The notes under the pieces were generated by a model. That model was given only the letters and a program-made list of their open reading frames with translations. It did not search any database and had not been told where the DNA came from. Below are positions 10,728 to 18,745 of a DNA stretch of 64,000 nt, piece by piece (the first letter of the stretch is position 1; the number at the start of each line of letters is the position of its first letter). Made by a program: the position numbers and the translations under genes. Source of the stretch: Microbacterium proteolyticum. Its GTDB lineage: Bacteria; Actinomycetota; Actinomycetes; Actinomycetales; Microbacteriaceae. The stretch is taken from NCBI RefSeq assembly GCF_029639405.1, contig NZ_CP121274.1:2046001-2110000 (forward strand), written 5' to 3'.

Positions 10728-12013
10728 GCACCGAGCAGTACGACGCGGTCGACATCATCCGCGCGCAGCGAGACGGTCGGGCCATCTCCGAGGGCGAGAT
10801 CCGCTGGTTGGTCGACGCCTACACGCGCGGCTACGTGATGGACGCGCAGATGTCGGCGTTCACGATGGCGGTCCTGCTGAACGGTCTCGGCCGCGACCAG
10901 ATCCGGGTGCTGACGGACGCCATGATCGCCTCCGGCGAGCGCATGGACTTCTCGTCGCTCGACAAGCCCACCGTCGACAAGCACTCCACCGGTGGGGTGG
11001 GCGACAAGATCACGCTGCCACTGGCGCCGCTGGTCGCCGCATTCGGGGTCGCCGTTCCGCAGCTCTCCGGCCGCGGTCTCGGGCACACCGGAGGCACGCT
11101 GGACAAGCTCGAGTCGATCCCGGGGTGGCGGGCCGCGCTGTCCAACGACGAGATCCTCGCGCAGCTCGCCGACGTCGGCGCCGTGATCTGCGCGGCGGGA
11201 ACGGGCCTGGCCCCGGCCGACAAGAAGCTCTACGCGCTCCGCGACGTCACCGGCACCGTCGAGGCGATCCCGCTGATCGCCTCGAGCATCATGTCGAAGA
11301 AGATCGCGGAGGGCACCGACTCGCTCGTGCTCGACGTGAAGTTCGGCTCCGGCGCCTTCATGCAGGACATCGACCGCGCGCGTGAACTCGCCGAGACGAT
11401 GGTCGCCCTCGGCACCGACTCCGGCGTGAACACCACGGCGCTCCTGACCGACATGAACACCCCGCTCGGGCGCGCGATCGGCAACGCCAACGAGGTGCGC
11501 GAGTCCGTCGAAGTCCTCGCCGGCGGCGGCCCGGCCGACGTCGTCGAGCTGACCGTCGCGCTCGCCCGCGAGATGCTCACCCTCGCGGGTCGCCCCGATG
11601 CCGACGTCGAGGCCGCCCTGGCCGACGGCCGTGCGATGGACGTATGGAAGCGCATGATCCGCGCGCAGGACGGCGACCCGGATGCCGCGCTCCCGACCCC
11701 GCGCGAGACCCACACGGTCGTCGCGGATCGCTCCGGCGACGTCACCCGCGTCGAGGCACTGCCCTTCGGCATCGGGGCGTGGCGCCTGGGCGCCGGACGC
11801 GCTCGTGCCGAGGACGCCGTGGTGCACGCCGCGGGAATCGACCTGCACGTCACCGTCGGCGACTCCGTCGCGGCCGGTCAGCCGCTGTTCACCCTCTCGG
11901 CCGATGATGAGACGCGCTTCGATCGCGCCCTCGCCGCGGTCGAGGGTGCGTGGGAGATCGGCGACAGCGCTCCCGCGCGCACCCCGCTCGTGCGCGAGCG
12001 CATCACCGCGTGA
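10724..12013 (+). CDS. deoA: Thymidine phosphorylase
   Basis: This 429-residue enzyme splits thymidine (and deoxyuridine) into base and deoxyribose-1-phosphate. The signature SGRGLGHTGGTLDKLE and phosphate-site DKHSTGGVGDK are intact, and the C-terminal pyrimidine phosphorylase domain is complete. The GTG start overlaps cdd and has AGGAGG 7 nt upstream. Imported cytidine could pass Cdd and then this enzyme, which fits the operon order. Confidence 0.96.
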   Translation: MSTEQYDAVDIIRAQRDGRAISEGEIRWLVDAYTRGYVMDAQMSAFTMAVLLNGLGRDQIRVLTDAMIASGERMDFSSLDKPTVDKHSTGGVGDKITLPLAPLVAAFGVAVPQLSGRGLGHTGGTLDKLESIPGWRAALSNDEILAQLADVGAVICAAGTGLAPADKKLYALRDVTGTVEAIPLIASSIMSKKIAEGTDSLVLDVKFGSGAFMQDIDRARELAETMVALGTDSGVNTTALLTDMNTPLGRAIGNANEVRESVEVLAGGGPADVVELTVALAREMLTLAGRPDADVEAALADGRAMDVWKRMIRAQDGDPDAALPTPRETHTVVADRSGDVTRVEALPFGIGAWRLGAGRARAEDAVVHAAGIDLHVTVGDSVAAGQPLFTLSADDETRFDRALAAVEGAWEIGDSAPARTPLVRERITA

Positions 12014-12036
12014 TGGCATCCGACCCGAGGAGCACC

Positions 12037-13143
12037 ATGGCCACCGACGACGTCCGCATCCAGGGCAAGAAGCTGAAGAATCTGCCGAAGGTGTCGTTGC
12101 ACGACCACCTCGACGGCGGGCTCCGTCCGCAGACCGTCCTGGAACTGGCCGACGAGATCGATCTCGACCTGCCCGCCGATGACGCGAAGAGTCTCGAGGC
12201 GTGGTTCTCGGACCACATCGACGGCGGCTCGCTCGAGGACTACCTCGAGAAGTTCGACGCGACGATCGGCGTGATGCAGACGCGCGAGGGGCTCTTGCGC
12301 GTGGCGAAGGAGTTCGTCGAGGACCTCGCCGACGACGGTGTCGTGTACGCCGAGGTGCGGTGGGCTCCCGAGCAGCACCTCACGCGCGGCCTGAGCCTGG
12401 ACGACGTCGTGGATGCCGTGCAGGAGGGCATCGAAGAGGGCGAGGATGCCGCGGACGCCCGCGGCAAGGACATCCGGGTGGGGCAGCTGCTCACGGCCAT
12501 GCGCCAGGGGTCGCGCTCCCGGGAGATCGCCGAGCTCGCCGTCTCGTGGCGCGGGCGCGGCGTGGTCGGATTCGACCTGGCCGGTCCCGAGGACGGCTTC
12601 CCTCCGTCGAACCATCGCGCGGCGTTCGACTACCTGGCCGAGCAGTTCTTCCCCACGACGGTGCACGCCGGTGAGGGCGCGGGGCTGGCATCCATCCGCT
12701 CCGCTCTCATCGACGGCCGGGCCGTGCGCCTCGGTCACGGCGTGCGGATCGCGAACGACCTCGACGTCGTGTCGCGCGAGGGCGAGGAGGTGCTCGTCAC
12801 CTTCGGCGACATGGCGCGCTGGGTGCGCGACCGCGAGATCACGCTCGAGCTGTCGCCGACGTCGAACCTGCAGAGCGGCGCGGTCACGGCCTGGGGCGAC
12901 ACGATGGACGCCCACCCGTTCGATCTGCTGTACCAGCTGGGCTTCTCCGTCACGGTGAACGTCGACAACCGCCTCATGAGTCGCACGACGCTGACCCGCG
13001 AACTCGGGCTGCTGGCGCAGGCGTTCGACTACGACCTCGACGACCTCGAGGCCTTCCAGCTCAACGCCGCGGCCGGTGCGTTCCTGCCGGTCGAGGAACG
13101 CGAGGAGCTCATCGAGATCATCGCCGAGGGCTTCCAGCGCTGA
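12037..13143 (+). CDS. add: Adenosine deaminase
   Basis: This 368-residue amidohydrolase converts adenosine to inosine. HDHLDGG at 22-28 supplies the first zinc ligands, HAGEGAG the catalytic Glu region, and LGHGVRI the third His. The final Asp motif reads VNVDNRLMS. I chose ATG 12037 because GAGGAG sits 4 nt before it; an in-frame ATG at 12013 overlaps the deoA stop but lacks a ribosome site. It is the last gene of the superoperon and is followed by a terminator-like stem. Confidence 0.94.
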   Translation: MATDDVRIQGKKLKNLPKVSLHDHLDGGLRPQTVLELADEIDLDLPADDAKSLEAWFSDHIDGGSLEDYLEKFDATIGVMQTREGLLRVAKEFVEDLADDGVVYAEVRWAPEQHLTRGLSLDDVVDAVQEGIEEGEDAADARGKDIRVGQLLTAMRQGSRSREIAELAVSWRGRGVVGFDLAGPEDGFPPSNHRAAFDYLAEQFFPTTVHAGEGAGLASIRSALIDGRAVRLGHGVRIANDLDVVSREGEEVLVTFGDMARWVRDREITLELSPTSNLQSGAVTAWGDTMDAHPFDLLYQLGFSVTVNVDNRLMSRTTLTRELGLLAQAFDYDLDDLEAFQLNAAAGAFLPVEEREELIEIIAEGFQR

Positions 13144-13156
13144 CGCGCCGCACGGG

Positions 13157-13201
13157 CGCGCGGGGCGACGATTCCGCTCTCGAGGGGACGCGCCCCGCGC
13201 G
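13157..13201 (+). terminator. Terminator-like stem after add
   Basis: CGCGCGGGGCG (13157-13167) and CGCCCCGCGCG (13191-13201) form a perfect 11-bp stem with a 23-nt loop, 13 nt after the add stop. No U-tract follows. It runs directly into the first family I repeat. Confidence 0.5.
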
Positions 13202-13202
13202 T

Positions 13203-13284
13203 GCGAAACTCCTGAGATCTGTGCTCCAGTCGTCCGCGCGGCCCCGTTTCCGGCCGCGCGCGCCCCGTTCCTCAGGAGTTTCGC
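13203..13284. repeat. Family I nested-hairpin element, copy 1 (82 nt)
   Basis: The outer arms GCGAAACTCCTGAG and CTCAGGAGTTTCGC are perfect 14-bp complements. An inner perfect stem CGCGCGGCC/GGCCGCGCG (13235-13243, 13252-13260) starts 32 nt into the element. Copy 3 has the same total length and the same stem positions with a different inner stem sequence. The 13143-13454 gap holds only the terminator stem and copies 1 and 2. Confidence 0.85.
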
Positions 13285-13384
13285 CCGCCCTCACGCCCGG
13301 GCCGTTGCCGACCTGCTGTCCAGCCGGTGGCCGCTCGACCGGCGGCGCCCCCGGGCGGGTGGGCCGGCGAGGGCGCACGGGCGT

Positions 13385-13466
13385 GCGAAACTCCTGAGAT
13401 CTCGGCCCTCAGGGCGGCGCGGGTCGGCGTGACGGGCGCGGCGGAACGGGATTTCAGGAGTTCGGC
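13385..13466. repeat. Family I nested-hairpin element, copy 2 (82 nt, degenerate right arm)
   Basis: The left 18 nt GCGAAACTCCTGAGATCT match copy 1 exactly. The right arm TCAGGAGTTCGGC differs at two bases from the perfect complement. Length is again 82 nt. The inner pairing is weak in this copy. The right arm contains the stop codon of the nuclease-fold gene on the minus strand. Confidence 0.75.
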
Positions 13467-14302
13467 CCGGGTGCGCCGTGCGCCAGGACGCGCTGGAGTG
13501 CGGCGCGGACGCGGTCGGGGCGGTAGAGGATGTCCTCGGCGAGCAGACGGAGCGTCGCGTACCCGCGCTCGAGAGCGGCCATGTCACGGCGCCGGTCGTT
13601 CTTGTGGACGTGCCAGGTGCCGTGGAACTGCGCACTGTCGCACTCGACGATGAGCCAGCCGTTCACCAGCAGATCGACGCGCCCGACGCCGTCGATGCGT
13701 ACCTGCACTTCGACCCGGCAGCCGAGATGTCGCAGGAGGAGTCGGACGAGCGTCTCGGTCCCCGCCTCGGCACGCGGATCCAGCAGCACTCGCAGCACCT
13801 GGAAGCGACGCGGCACGCGGGCGAAGACCTCGCCGATGTCGGCCTCGTCCACGAGGCCGAGGTGCCAGGCGCTGTCGAGCGTCGCAACAGCTGATCGCGG
13901 CGGTTGGCAACGGGTCGCCTGCGCGAGGGCTTCAACGACGTGGACCACGGATCGGTCTCGCGGTGCAGCGGTCCGTCTCCAGTGGTACGCGATGCCGCGG
14001 GGTGCCGGTGGGCGTCGGCTGGCCAGGGGATCCTGCTGCACGTGGCGGTCCGTGTGGTGGTGGATGAACACGCCGTACAGCGCCAGAAGGCTGATGCAGT
14101 CGAGCCGCCCGCCCAGACGCGCCGCCGCGACGATGTCGCCGGGTGTGCCTGCTACGACGAACCTGCCTTGGCGCACGCGCAAGAGGGCACCGTCGGCAAC
14201 GGCGCGGGCGAGAGCACGACGCGACCACCCCGCCGCATGGAGGTCGCGCGTCGCCCACACCACCTCGTGGTCGTCGTCGGGGCGAAGGTCTGGGGATGCC
14301 AT
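13454..14302 (-). CDS. AbiEi-like winged-helix plus Vsr/DUF559-like nuclease-fold protein
   Basis: This 282-residue solitary protein has two visible parts. Residues about 12-52 look like the AbiEi-type winged-helix N-domain (DLHAAGWSRRALARAV then LRVRQGRFVV). Residues about 180-275 look like a DUF559/Vsr-like PD-(D/E)XK fold with E183, D210, E220 and D222 (VDLLVNGWLIVECD). I start at ATG 14302; a GTG at 14308 is also possible. No AbiEii-like toxin gene is adjacent, so a toxin-antitoxin role is unsupported. The stop codon lies within a family I repeat, and another copy lies about 100 nt upstream. Enzymatic activity is inferred from fold-like motifs only. Confidence 0.75.
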   Translation of the reverse strand: MASPDLRPDDDHEVVWATRDLHAAGWSRRALARAVADGALLRVRQGRFVVAGTPGDIVAAARLGGRLDCISLLALYGVFIHHHTDRHVQQDPLASRRPPAPRGIAYHWRRTAAPRDRSVVHVVEALAQATRCQPPRSAVATLDSAWHLGLVDEADIGEVFARVPRRFQVLRVLLDPRAEAGTETLVRLLLRHLGCRVEVQVRIDGVGRVDLLVNGWLIVECDSAQFHGTWHVHKNDRRRDMAALERGYATLRLLAEDILYRPDRVRAALQRVLAHGAPGPNS

Positions 14303-14401
14303 GGGCACACCCTGGCCGCTTCGCAGGGCGTCGCGTGGTCACGGGCACCCGAGCTGTGGATAACGGCGGGAGGGCAGGGGGAGGTCTTCCCGGACCGCCG
14401 T

Positions 14402-14487
14402 GGGCGAAACTCCTGAATTCTGGCGCCGCATCACCGATCTGCGGCAGTGGCGACGCAGATCAGGCCGGTTTCTCAGGAGTTTCGCCC
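14402..14487. repeat. Family I nested-hairpin element, copy 3
   Basis: GGGCGAAACTCCTGA (14402-14416) and TCAGGAGTTTCGCCC (14473-14487) are perfect 15-bp complements. The inner stem GATCTGCG/CGCAGATC is at 14436-14443 and 14454-14461. Measured from the shared GCGA to TCGC, the element is 82 nt, with the inner stem at the same offset (32) and the same 11-nt gap before the right arm as copy 1. The rest of 14303-14565 shows no gene. Confidence 0.85.
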
Positions 14488-14565
14488 GCGGGGACACCGA
14501 ACCCGGCCGCGCGCGGGACACGGCCCCACCCGGCCGGCGGTAGGCGGGCGCGGGCGGCTGCCCCC

Positions 14566-15345
14566 TCAGGGCGTCGGCAGGAACGCCGCGAGCTGCTCGG
14601 CGATGACGCGGTCGACCTCGGCGGGATCGGCGGTCGGGGTGCCGTCGCCGGCCTGCGGACCGTAGGCGCCGAAAGATGCGTGCGAGGCGCCGGGGATCTC
14701 GACGAACACCGCGTCGGCGGGGAGCTCCTTCGCCGCGTCGGCGATCTTCTGCGGTGTGGACAGGCCGTCCTCGGAGCCCGACAGGCTCAGCACCGGCAGC
14801 CCCGACCCGGAGAGGTCGTTCGCGCAGTACGACGCGAACAGCACGAGGGCGTCGGCGTCGCCGGCGAGCTGGCAGGCGCGGACGCCGCCCAGCGAGTGTC
14901 CGCCGACGGCCCACGCCGAGACATCCGGTGCGAGGTCGGTGAAGGTCGAGAGGGGGCGCGGGTCGAAGAACGCGAGGTTCAGCCACGGCCGGGTGATCAC
15001 CACCGTCACCCCGTCGTCGACCACGGTGTCTTCGAACGTCGCGACGTAGCCGAGGGCGTCGACCTTCGCGCCCGGGATGAACACCAGGCCGCGGCCGGTG
15101 TCACCGGCGACCGGCGTCAGGATCACGGCGGTGGAGTCCTCGGTGATGGTGAGCCCGGGATTCGCGCGTGCCTCGGCGAGCGGGTCGGGTTCGGCACCCA
15201 TGACCCCGACCTGGCTGTAGATCAGGATGCCGGCGACGAGGAGCAGCACGAGGGCGCCGAGGGCCGCGAGGATCCAGCGCAGGACACGAAAACGCCGACG
15301 GGGCGCACGGGGCGCCCCGTCGGCGGACGGGCTGGTGTCGGTCAC
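14566..15345 (-). CDS. Membrane-anchored alpha/beta hydrolase
   Basis: This 259-residue protein has an Arg-rich N-terminus and one membrane segment at about residues 23-43, then an alpha/beta hydrolase domain. The nucleophile elbow is GGHSLGG (Ser about 151); an Asp in GSEDGLS and a His in GASHASFG complete a plausible triad. It resembles dienelactone hydrolase or acetylxylan-esterase-like folds, and the substrate is unknown. The GTG start is one base after the mtlD stop, so it is the last gene of the mannitol operon, although a role in mannitol use is not evident. Confidence 0.8.
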   Translation of the reverse strand: MTDTSPSADGAPRAPRRRFRVLRWILAALGALVLLLVAGILIYSQVGVMGAEPDPLAEARANPGLTITEDSTAVILTPVAGDTGRGLVFIPGAKVDALGYVATFEDTVVDDGVTVVITRPWLNLAFFDPRPLSTFTDLAPDVSAWAVGGHSLGGVRACQLAGDADALVLFASYCANDLSGSGLPVLSLSGSEDGLSTPQKIADAAKELPADAVFVEIPGASHASFGAYGPQAGDGTPTADPAEVDRVIAEQLAAFLPTP

Positions 15346-15346
15346 C

Positions 15347-16498
15347 TCACGAGCGTAATGCGGCCTGACGTGCGGAGACGATCTCCACGATCGGCGCGAA
15401 CAGCGGGTGCTCCGGCTCGAGGCCGGTCACCTGCGCCGTGAAGGCCGTGGCATCCAGTTCGCCGAGGAGCCGCTGCAACTCCACGGCCTGGGCGTCCTCG
15501 GCATCCTGGAACTCCAGGGCGGCGGCCATCGCGGCCACGAGCGCGTCGACGGGCAGGCCCCGCTCGATCGCCTCGGCGGCGGGGCCGACGAAGCGCTCGT
15601 GACGGGAGAGCTTGCGCAGCGGCTGGCGCCCGACGCGCCACACGGTGTCGGGGAGCGCGGGGTTGCGGAAGCGCCGCAGGATCGTCTCGCGGTACTGACC
15701 CTGCACCTCGGCGTCGAGTTCGTGCTTCTGCACGAGGAGGGCGCTCGTCTCCTGCAGCGCCGCCTCGACCTTCGCCGCGATCGCCGGATCGGCCAGCGCG
15801 TCGGAGATGCGCTCGATGCCGGCCTGCGCACCGAAGTACGCCGTGGTGGCGTGCCCGGTGTTGACCGTGAAGAGTTTGCGCTCGATGTACGGCTCGAGGT
15901 CGTCGACGAAGTGCGCGCCCGGGATGTGCGGCGGGGCGTCGCCGAACGGCCCCCGCTCGATCGCCCACTCGTAGAACGGTTCGACCGTGACGTCGACGCC
16001 GCCGGCGGCCTGGGCCGGGACGATCCGGTCGACGGCGGTGTTCGCGAAGACGGCGCGCGCTTCGAGGGCGTCCCAGGAATCGCCGGCGATGTCGACCACG
16101 TGCTCGCGCAGTTGGTCAGTCGCTCCGATCGCGTTCTCGCACGCCATGATCTGCAGGGGCGCGAGCGAGGGGTCGCGCAGCGCGAGGCCCGCGACGATGT
16201 GCGGCGCGACGAACTTCAGGATCGTGGGGCCCACGGCGGTGGTCACCACGTCGGCGGTCGCGATCTCGTCGACAAGGGTCTCGGCATCCGTCGAGCTGTC
16301 GATGGCGCGGAAACCGGTCACCGTCTTGTCGACGCCGCCTTCGCCCACCTCGTGGACGGTGTACTCGGATGCCGCGTTGATCGCCGCGACGAGCGGAGCG
16401 GACACGTCCGAGAAGACGAGCTCGTAGCCGCCCTCGTGGAGCAGCAGACCGACGAAGCCGCGACCGATGTTGCCGGCGCCGAAATGGACGGCCTTCAT
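15347..16498 (-). CDS. mtlD: Mannitol-1-phosphate 5-dehydrogenase
   Basis: This 383-residue NAD-dependent enzyme oxidises mannitol-1-phosphate to fructose-6-phosphate. The N-terminus [16 protein letters not shown] is the signature cofactor-binding sequence of MtlD. The C-terminal domain contains [16 protein letters not shown], another family hallmark. The start overlaps the mtlF stop by 4 bases, consistent with coupled expression with the mannitol PTS. Confidence 0.97.
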   Translation of the reverse strand: MKAVHFGAGNIGRGFVGLLLHEGGYELVFSDVSAPLVAAINAASEYTVHEVGEGGVDKTVTGFRAIDSSTDAETLVDEIATADVVTTAVGPTILKFVAPHIVAGLALRDPSLAPLQIMACENAIGATDQLREHVVDIAGDSWDALEARAVFANTAVDRIVPAQAAGGVDVTVEPFYEWAIERGPFGDAPPHIPGAHFVDDLEPYIERKLFTVNTGHATTAYFGAQAGIERISDALADPAIAAKVEAALQETSALLVQKHELDAEVQGQYRETILRRFRNPALPDTVWRVGRQPLRKLSRHERFVGPAAEAIERGLPVDALVAAMAAALEFQDAEDAQAVELQRLLGELDATAFTAQVTGLEPEHPLFAPIVEIVSARQAALRS

Positions 16499-16932
16499 GC
16501 GTTGACGGAGCCCGACAGGGCCTCGAAGAGCTCCTCGGGGGAGGAGGCGGCCTTCAGGCGGGCGACGTCGTCCTCCTCGGAGAAGAGGATGGCGATCTGC
16601 GACAGGATCTCGAGGTGCTCATCGCCCTTGCCGGCGATGCCGATGACGAAGGTGACGGGCTCCCCGCCCCAGTCGACGCCCCCGTCGTAGCGGACGACCG
16701 ACAGGCCGGAGGTGAGGATGGCCTGCTTGGTCTCGTTGGTGCCGTGCGGGATGGCGAGCTCGTTGCCCATGTAGGTGGACACGGTCTCCTCGCGCTGCTG
16801 CATGGCGGCGAAGTACTCGCCGGTGACGGAGCCGGCGGCTTGGAGCAGATCGGCGGCTTCCTTCATCGCCTCCTCGCGGGTGGCGCTTCCGGGGTGGATG
16901 CGAACGGATTCGATGCGGAGGACGTCCGACAT
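16495..16932 (-). CDS. mtlF: Mannitol PTS component IIA
   Basis: This 145-residue cytoplasmic phosphocarrier passes phosphate from HPr to the IIB domain of MtlA. The phosphorylated His is H63 in LAIPHGT. Length and fold match the fructose/mannitol IIA family. It follows mtlA by 102 nt containing a strong hairpin, so its level may be set separately from that of the membrane component. Confidence 0.96.
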   Translation of the reverse strand: MSDVLRIESVRIHPGSATREEAMKEAADLLQAAGSVTGEYFAAMQQREETVSTYMGNELAIPHGTNETKQAILTSGLSVVRYDGGVDWGGEPVTFVIGIAGKGDEHLEILSQIAILFSEEDDVARLKAASSPEELFEALSGSVNA

Positions 16933-16990
16933 GGTTCTCGCCTTTCTCGTCGTGCTGTCCAGCCTTGCAAAACGCGGGCCGAACGGGAAG

Positions 16991-17027
16991 ACGCCAGGGG
17001 CCGGGGTTGTGCCCCAGCCCCTGGCGT
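16991..17027 (-). terminator. Strong hairpin between mtlA and mtlF
   Basis: The arms at 16991-17006 and 17012-17027 pair at 15 of 16 positions around a 5-nt loop, immediately after the mtlA stop on the transcribed strand. Because mtlF and mtlD lie downstream in the same direction, it is more likely an attenuator or mRNA-processing stem than a complete stop. No U-tract is present. Confidence 0.65.
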
Positions 17028-17034
17028 GCGGGGG

Positions 17035-18693
17035 TTACTTCGCCTCGTGCTGGCTGCGGACCATCTCCACGACCTCGTCGTACTTCGGCGAGTTCATGAA
17101 GTTGTCCACCGACACGTGGATCGCGTCGGGGTTCTGCGCCTTCGCGCGGTCGGTCAGCTGGTTCTGCGTGATGACCAGGTCGGCGGTGCCGTCGAGGTTC
17201 GCGATCGCCTGGTTGGTGACCGTGACCCCCTCGATGCCGGCCTTCTTGATCTTGTTGCGCAGGACGCTCGCGCCCATCGCCGAGGAGCCCATGCCGGCGT
17301 CGCAGGCGAACACGATGTTGTTCAGCTGCTTCGTGGCGACGGCGCCCCCGAGGCCGCCGAGGGCACCCTCGACGTCGTGGTCGGCGGACGCGGTCACGTC
17401 GCTCGACGTGCGCGAGCGCAGGCCGCCCAGGGCCGAGGACTCCTTGCCCTTGTTGGCCTCGGTCTGGTCGATCGCCGCGGCGAACGCGTCGTCGCCGCCC
17501 TCGGCCGCGAGGTCGCGCTTGCGCGAGGCACGCAGGATCACACCGGCGATCAGGAACGTGACCACGGCGGCGACGGCCACCGAGAGGTACACGACCAGGA
17601 GGTTGCCGGGGCCGGCGCCGATCGCGGCGGCGGTGACGGCGATGATGCTGCCGGGGGCCGCCGGGAACACCAGGCCGCCGCTGAAGATCATGTTCGTCGT
17701 GACGCCCGCGGCGCCACCGGCGATGAGCGCGAGGATCGTCATGGGCTTGGCGAGCGCGTACGGGAAGTAGATCTCGTGGATGCCACCGAGGAACTGGATG
17801 ACGATGGCGCCGGGCGCCGAGGCCTTCGCCGCGCCGACACCGAAGAAGGTGAAGGCGAGGAGCAGACCCAGGCCGGGGCCGGGGTTGGCCTCGATGAGGA
17901 ACAGGATCGACTTGCCCGATTCCGCAGCCTGCTCGATGCCGAGCGGGGTGAAGACGCCGTGGTTGATGGCGTTGTTGAGGAACAGCACCTTCGCCGGCTC
18001 GACGATGATCGACAGCACCGGCAGCAGGTTGAACTGCACGAGGAACGCGACGATGCTGCCGAGGACCGCGCTGATGCCGAGGAAGACGGGACCGAAGGCG
18101 AAGAAGCCGACGATCGCGAGGATCATGCCGAGGATGCCGGCGGAGAAGTTGTTGACCAGCATCTCGAAGCCGGGGCGGATCTTGCCGTCCCAGATGCGGT
18201 CCATCTGCTTGGTGATCCAGGCCGCGAGCGGACCCATGATCATCGCACCGAGGAACATCGGGATGTTGGTGCCGACGATGACACCCATCACGGCGATGGT
18301 CGCCACCACGCCACCGCGCGCGCCGTAGACCATGCGGCCGCCGGTGTTGGCGATGAGGAGGGGCAGGAGGTAGGTGATCATGACGCTGACCAGACCGACG
18401 TAGCCCTGGTAGGTGCTGCCGTCCGCGTTGGCGGTGAGCGCCGTCGCGGCCCCCGGCCACCCGATCGTGGCCGCGTCGCCGCCGCCGCCGATGATTTCGG
18501 CCACAGGGGCCCAGTGCCACCCGAAGGGGCTCTTCGCGCCGAAGAAGCCGGCGGGGATGAAGAGCATGGTGATGAAGCCCCACGCGATGAACGCCGCGAT
18601 GTTGGGCATGATCATGCCGGAGAGGAATGTGCCGAACCGCTGGACCGCGACCCGTGCACCTCCCGGCTTCTTGGCTGTAGACGCCGTCGTCAT
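17035..18693 (-). CDS. mtlA: Mannitol PTS component IICB
   Basis: This 552-residue membrane transporter takes up mannitol and phosphorylates it. The N-terminal IIC domain (about residues 15-350) has many hydrophobic segments and the family sequence NHGVFTPLG. A linker leads to a C-terminal IIB domain with the phosphocysteine C464 in FACDAGMGSSAMG. There is no fused IIA; that is the separate mtlF. ATG 18693 is preceded by AAGGAG; an open frame upstream is Pro/Arg-rich shadow. Confidence 0.96.
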   Translation of the reverse strand: MTTASTAKKPGGARVAVQRFGTFLSGMIMPNIAAFIAWGFITMLFIPAGFFGAKSPFGWHWAPVAEIIGGGGDAATIGWPGAATALTANADGSTYQGYVGLVSVMITYLLPLLIANTGGRMVYGARGGVVATIAVMGVIVGTNIPMFLGAMIMGPLAAWITKQMDRIWDGKIRPGFEMLVNNFSAGILGMILAIVGFFAFGPVFLGISAVLGSIVAFLVQFNLLPVLSIIVEPAKVLFLNNAINHGVFTPLGIEQAAESGKSILFLIEANPGPGLGLLLAFTFFGVGAAKASAPGAIVIQFLGGIHEIYFPYALAKPMTILALIAGGAAGVTTNMIFSGGLVFPAAPGSIIAVTAAAIGAGPGNLLVVYLSVAVAAVVTFLIAGVILRASRKRDLAAEGGDDAFAAAIDQTEANKGKESSALGGLRSRTSSDVTASADHDVEGALGGLGGAVATKQLNNIVFACDAGMGSSAMGASVLRNKIKKAGIEGVTVTNQAIANLDGTADLVITQNQLTDRAKAQNPDAIHVSVDNFMNSPKYDEVVEMVRSQHEAK

Positions 18694-18745
18694 TGCTGTG
18701 TCTCCTTGTTGTGGATGCGACCGGGGCCGCGGGGTGTCGCGCGGC

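Noticed and set aside
13454..14302. AbiE toxin-antitoxin system
   Set aside because: Only the AbiEi-like N-domain is seen; no AbiEii nucleotidyltransferase gene is adjacent at this locus or at 23269.
13203..14487. Family I elements as ordinary terminators only
   Set aside because: A terminator role is possible for one copy, but three copies of equal length with fixed inner-stem offsets, two of them on the same side of the gene, exceed what termination needs.
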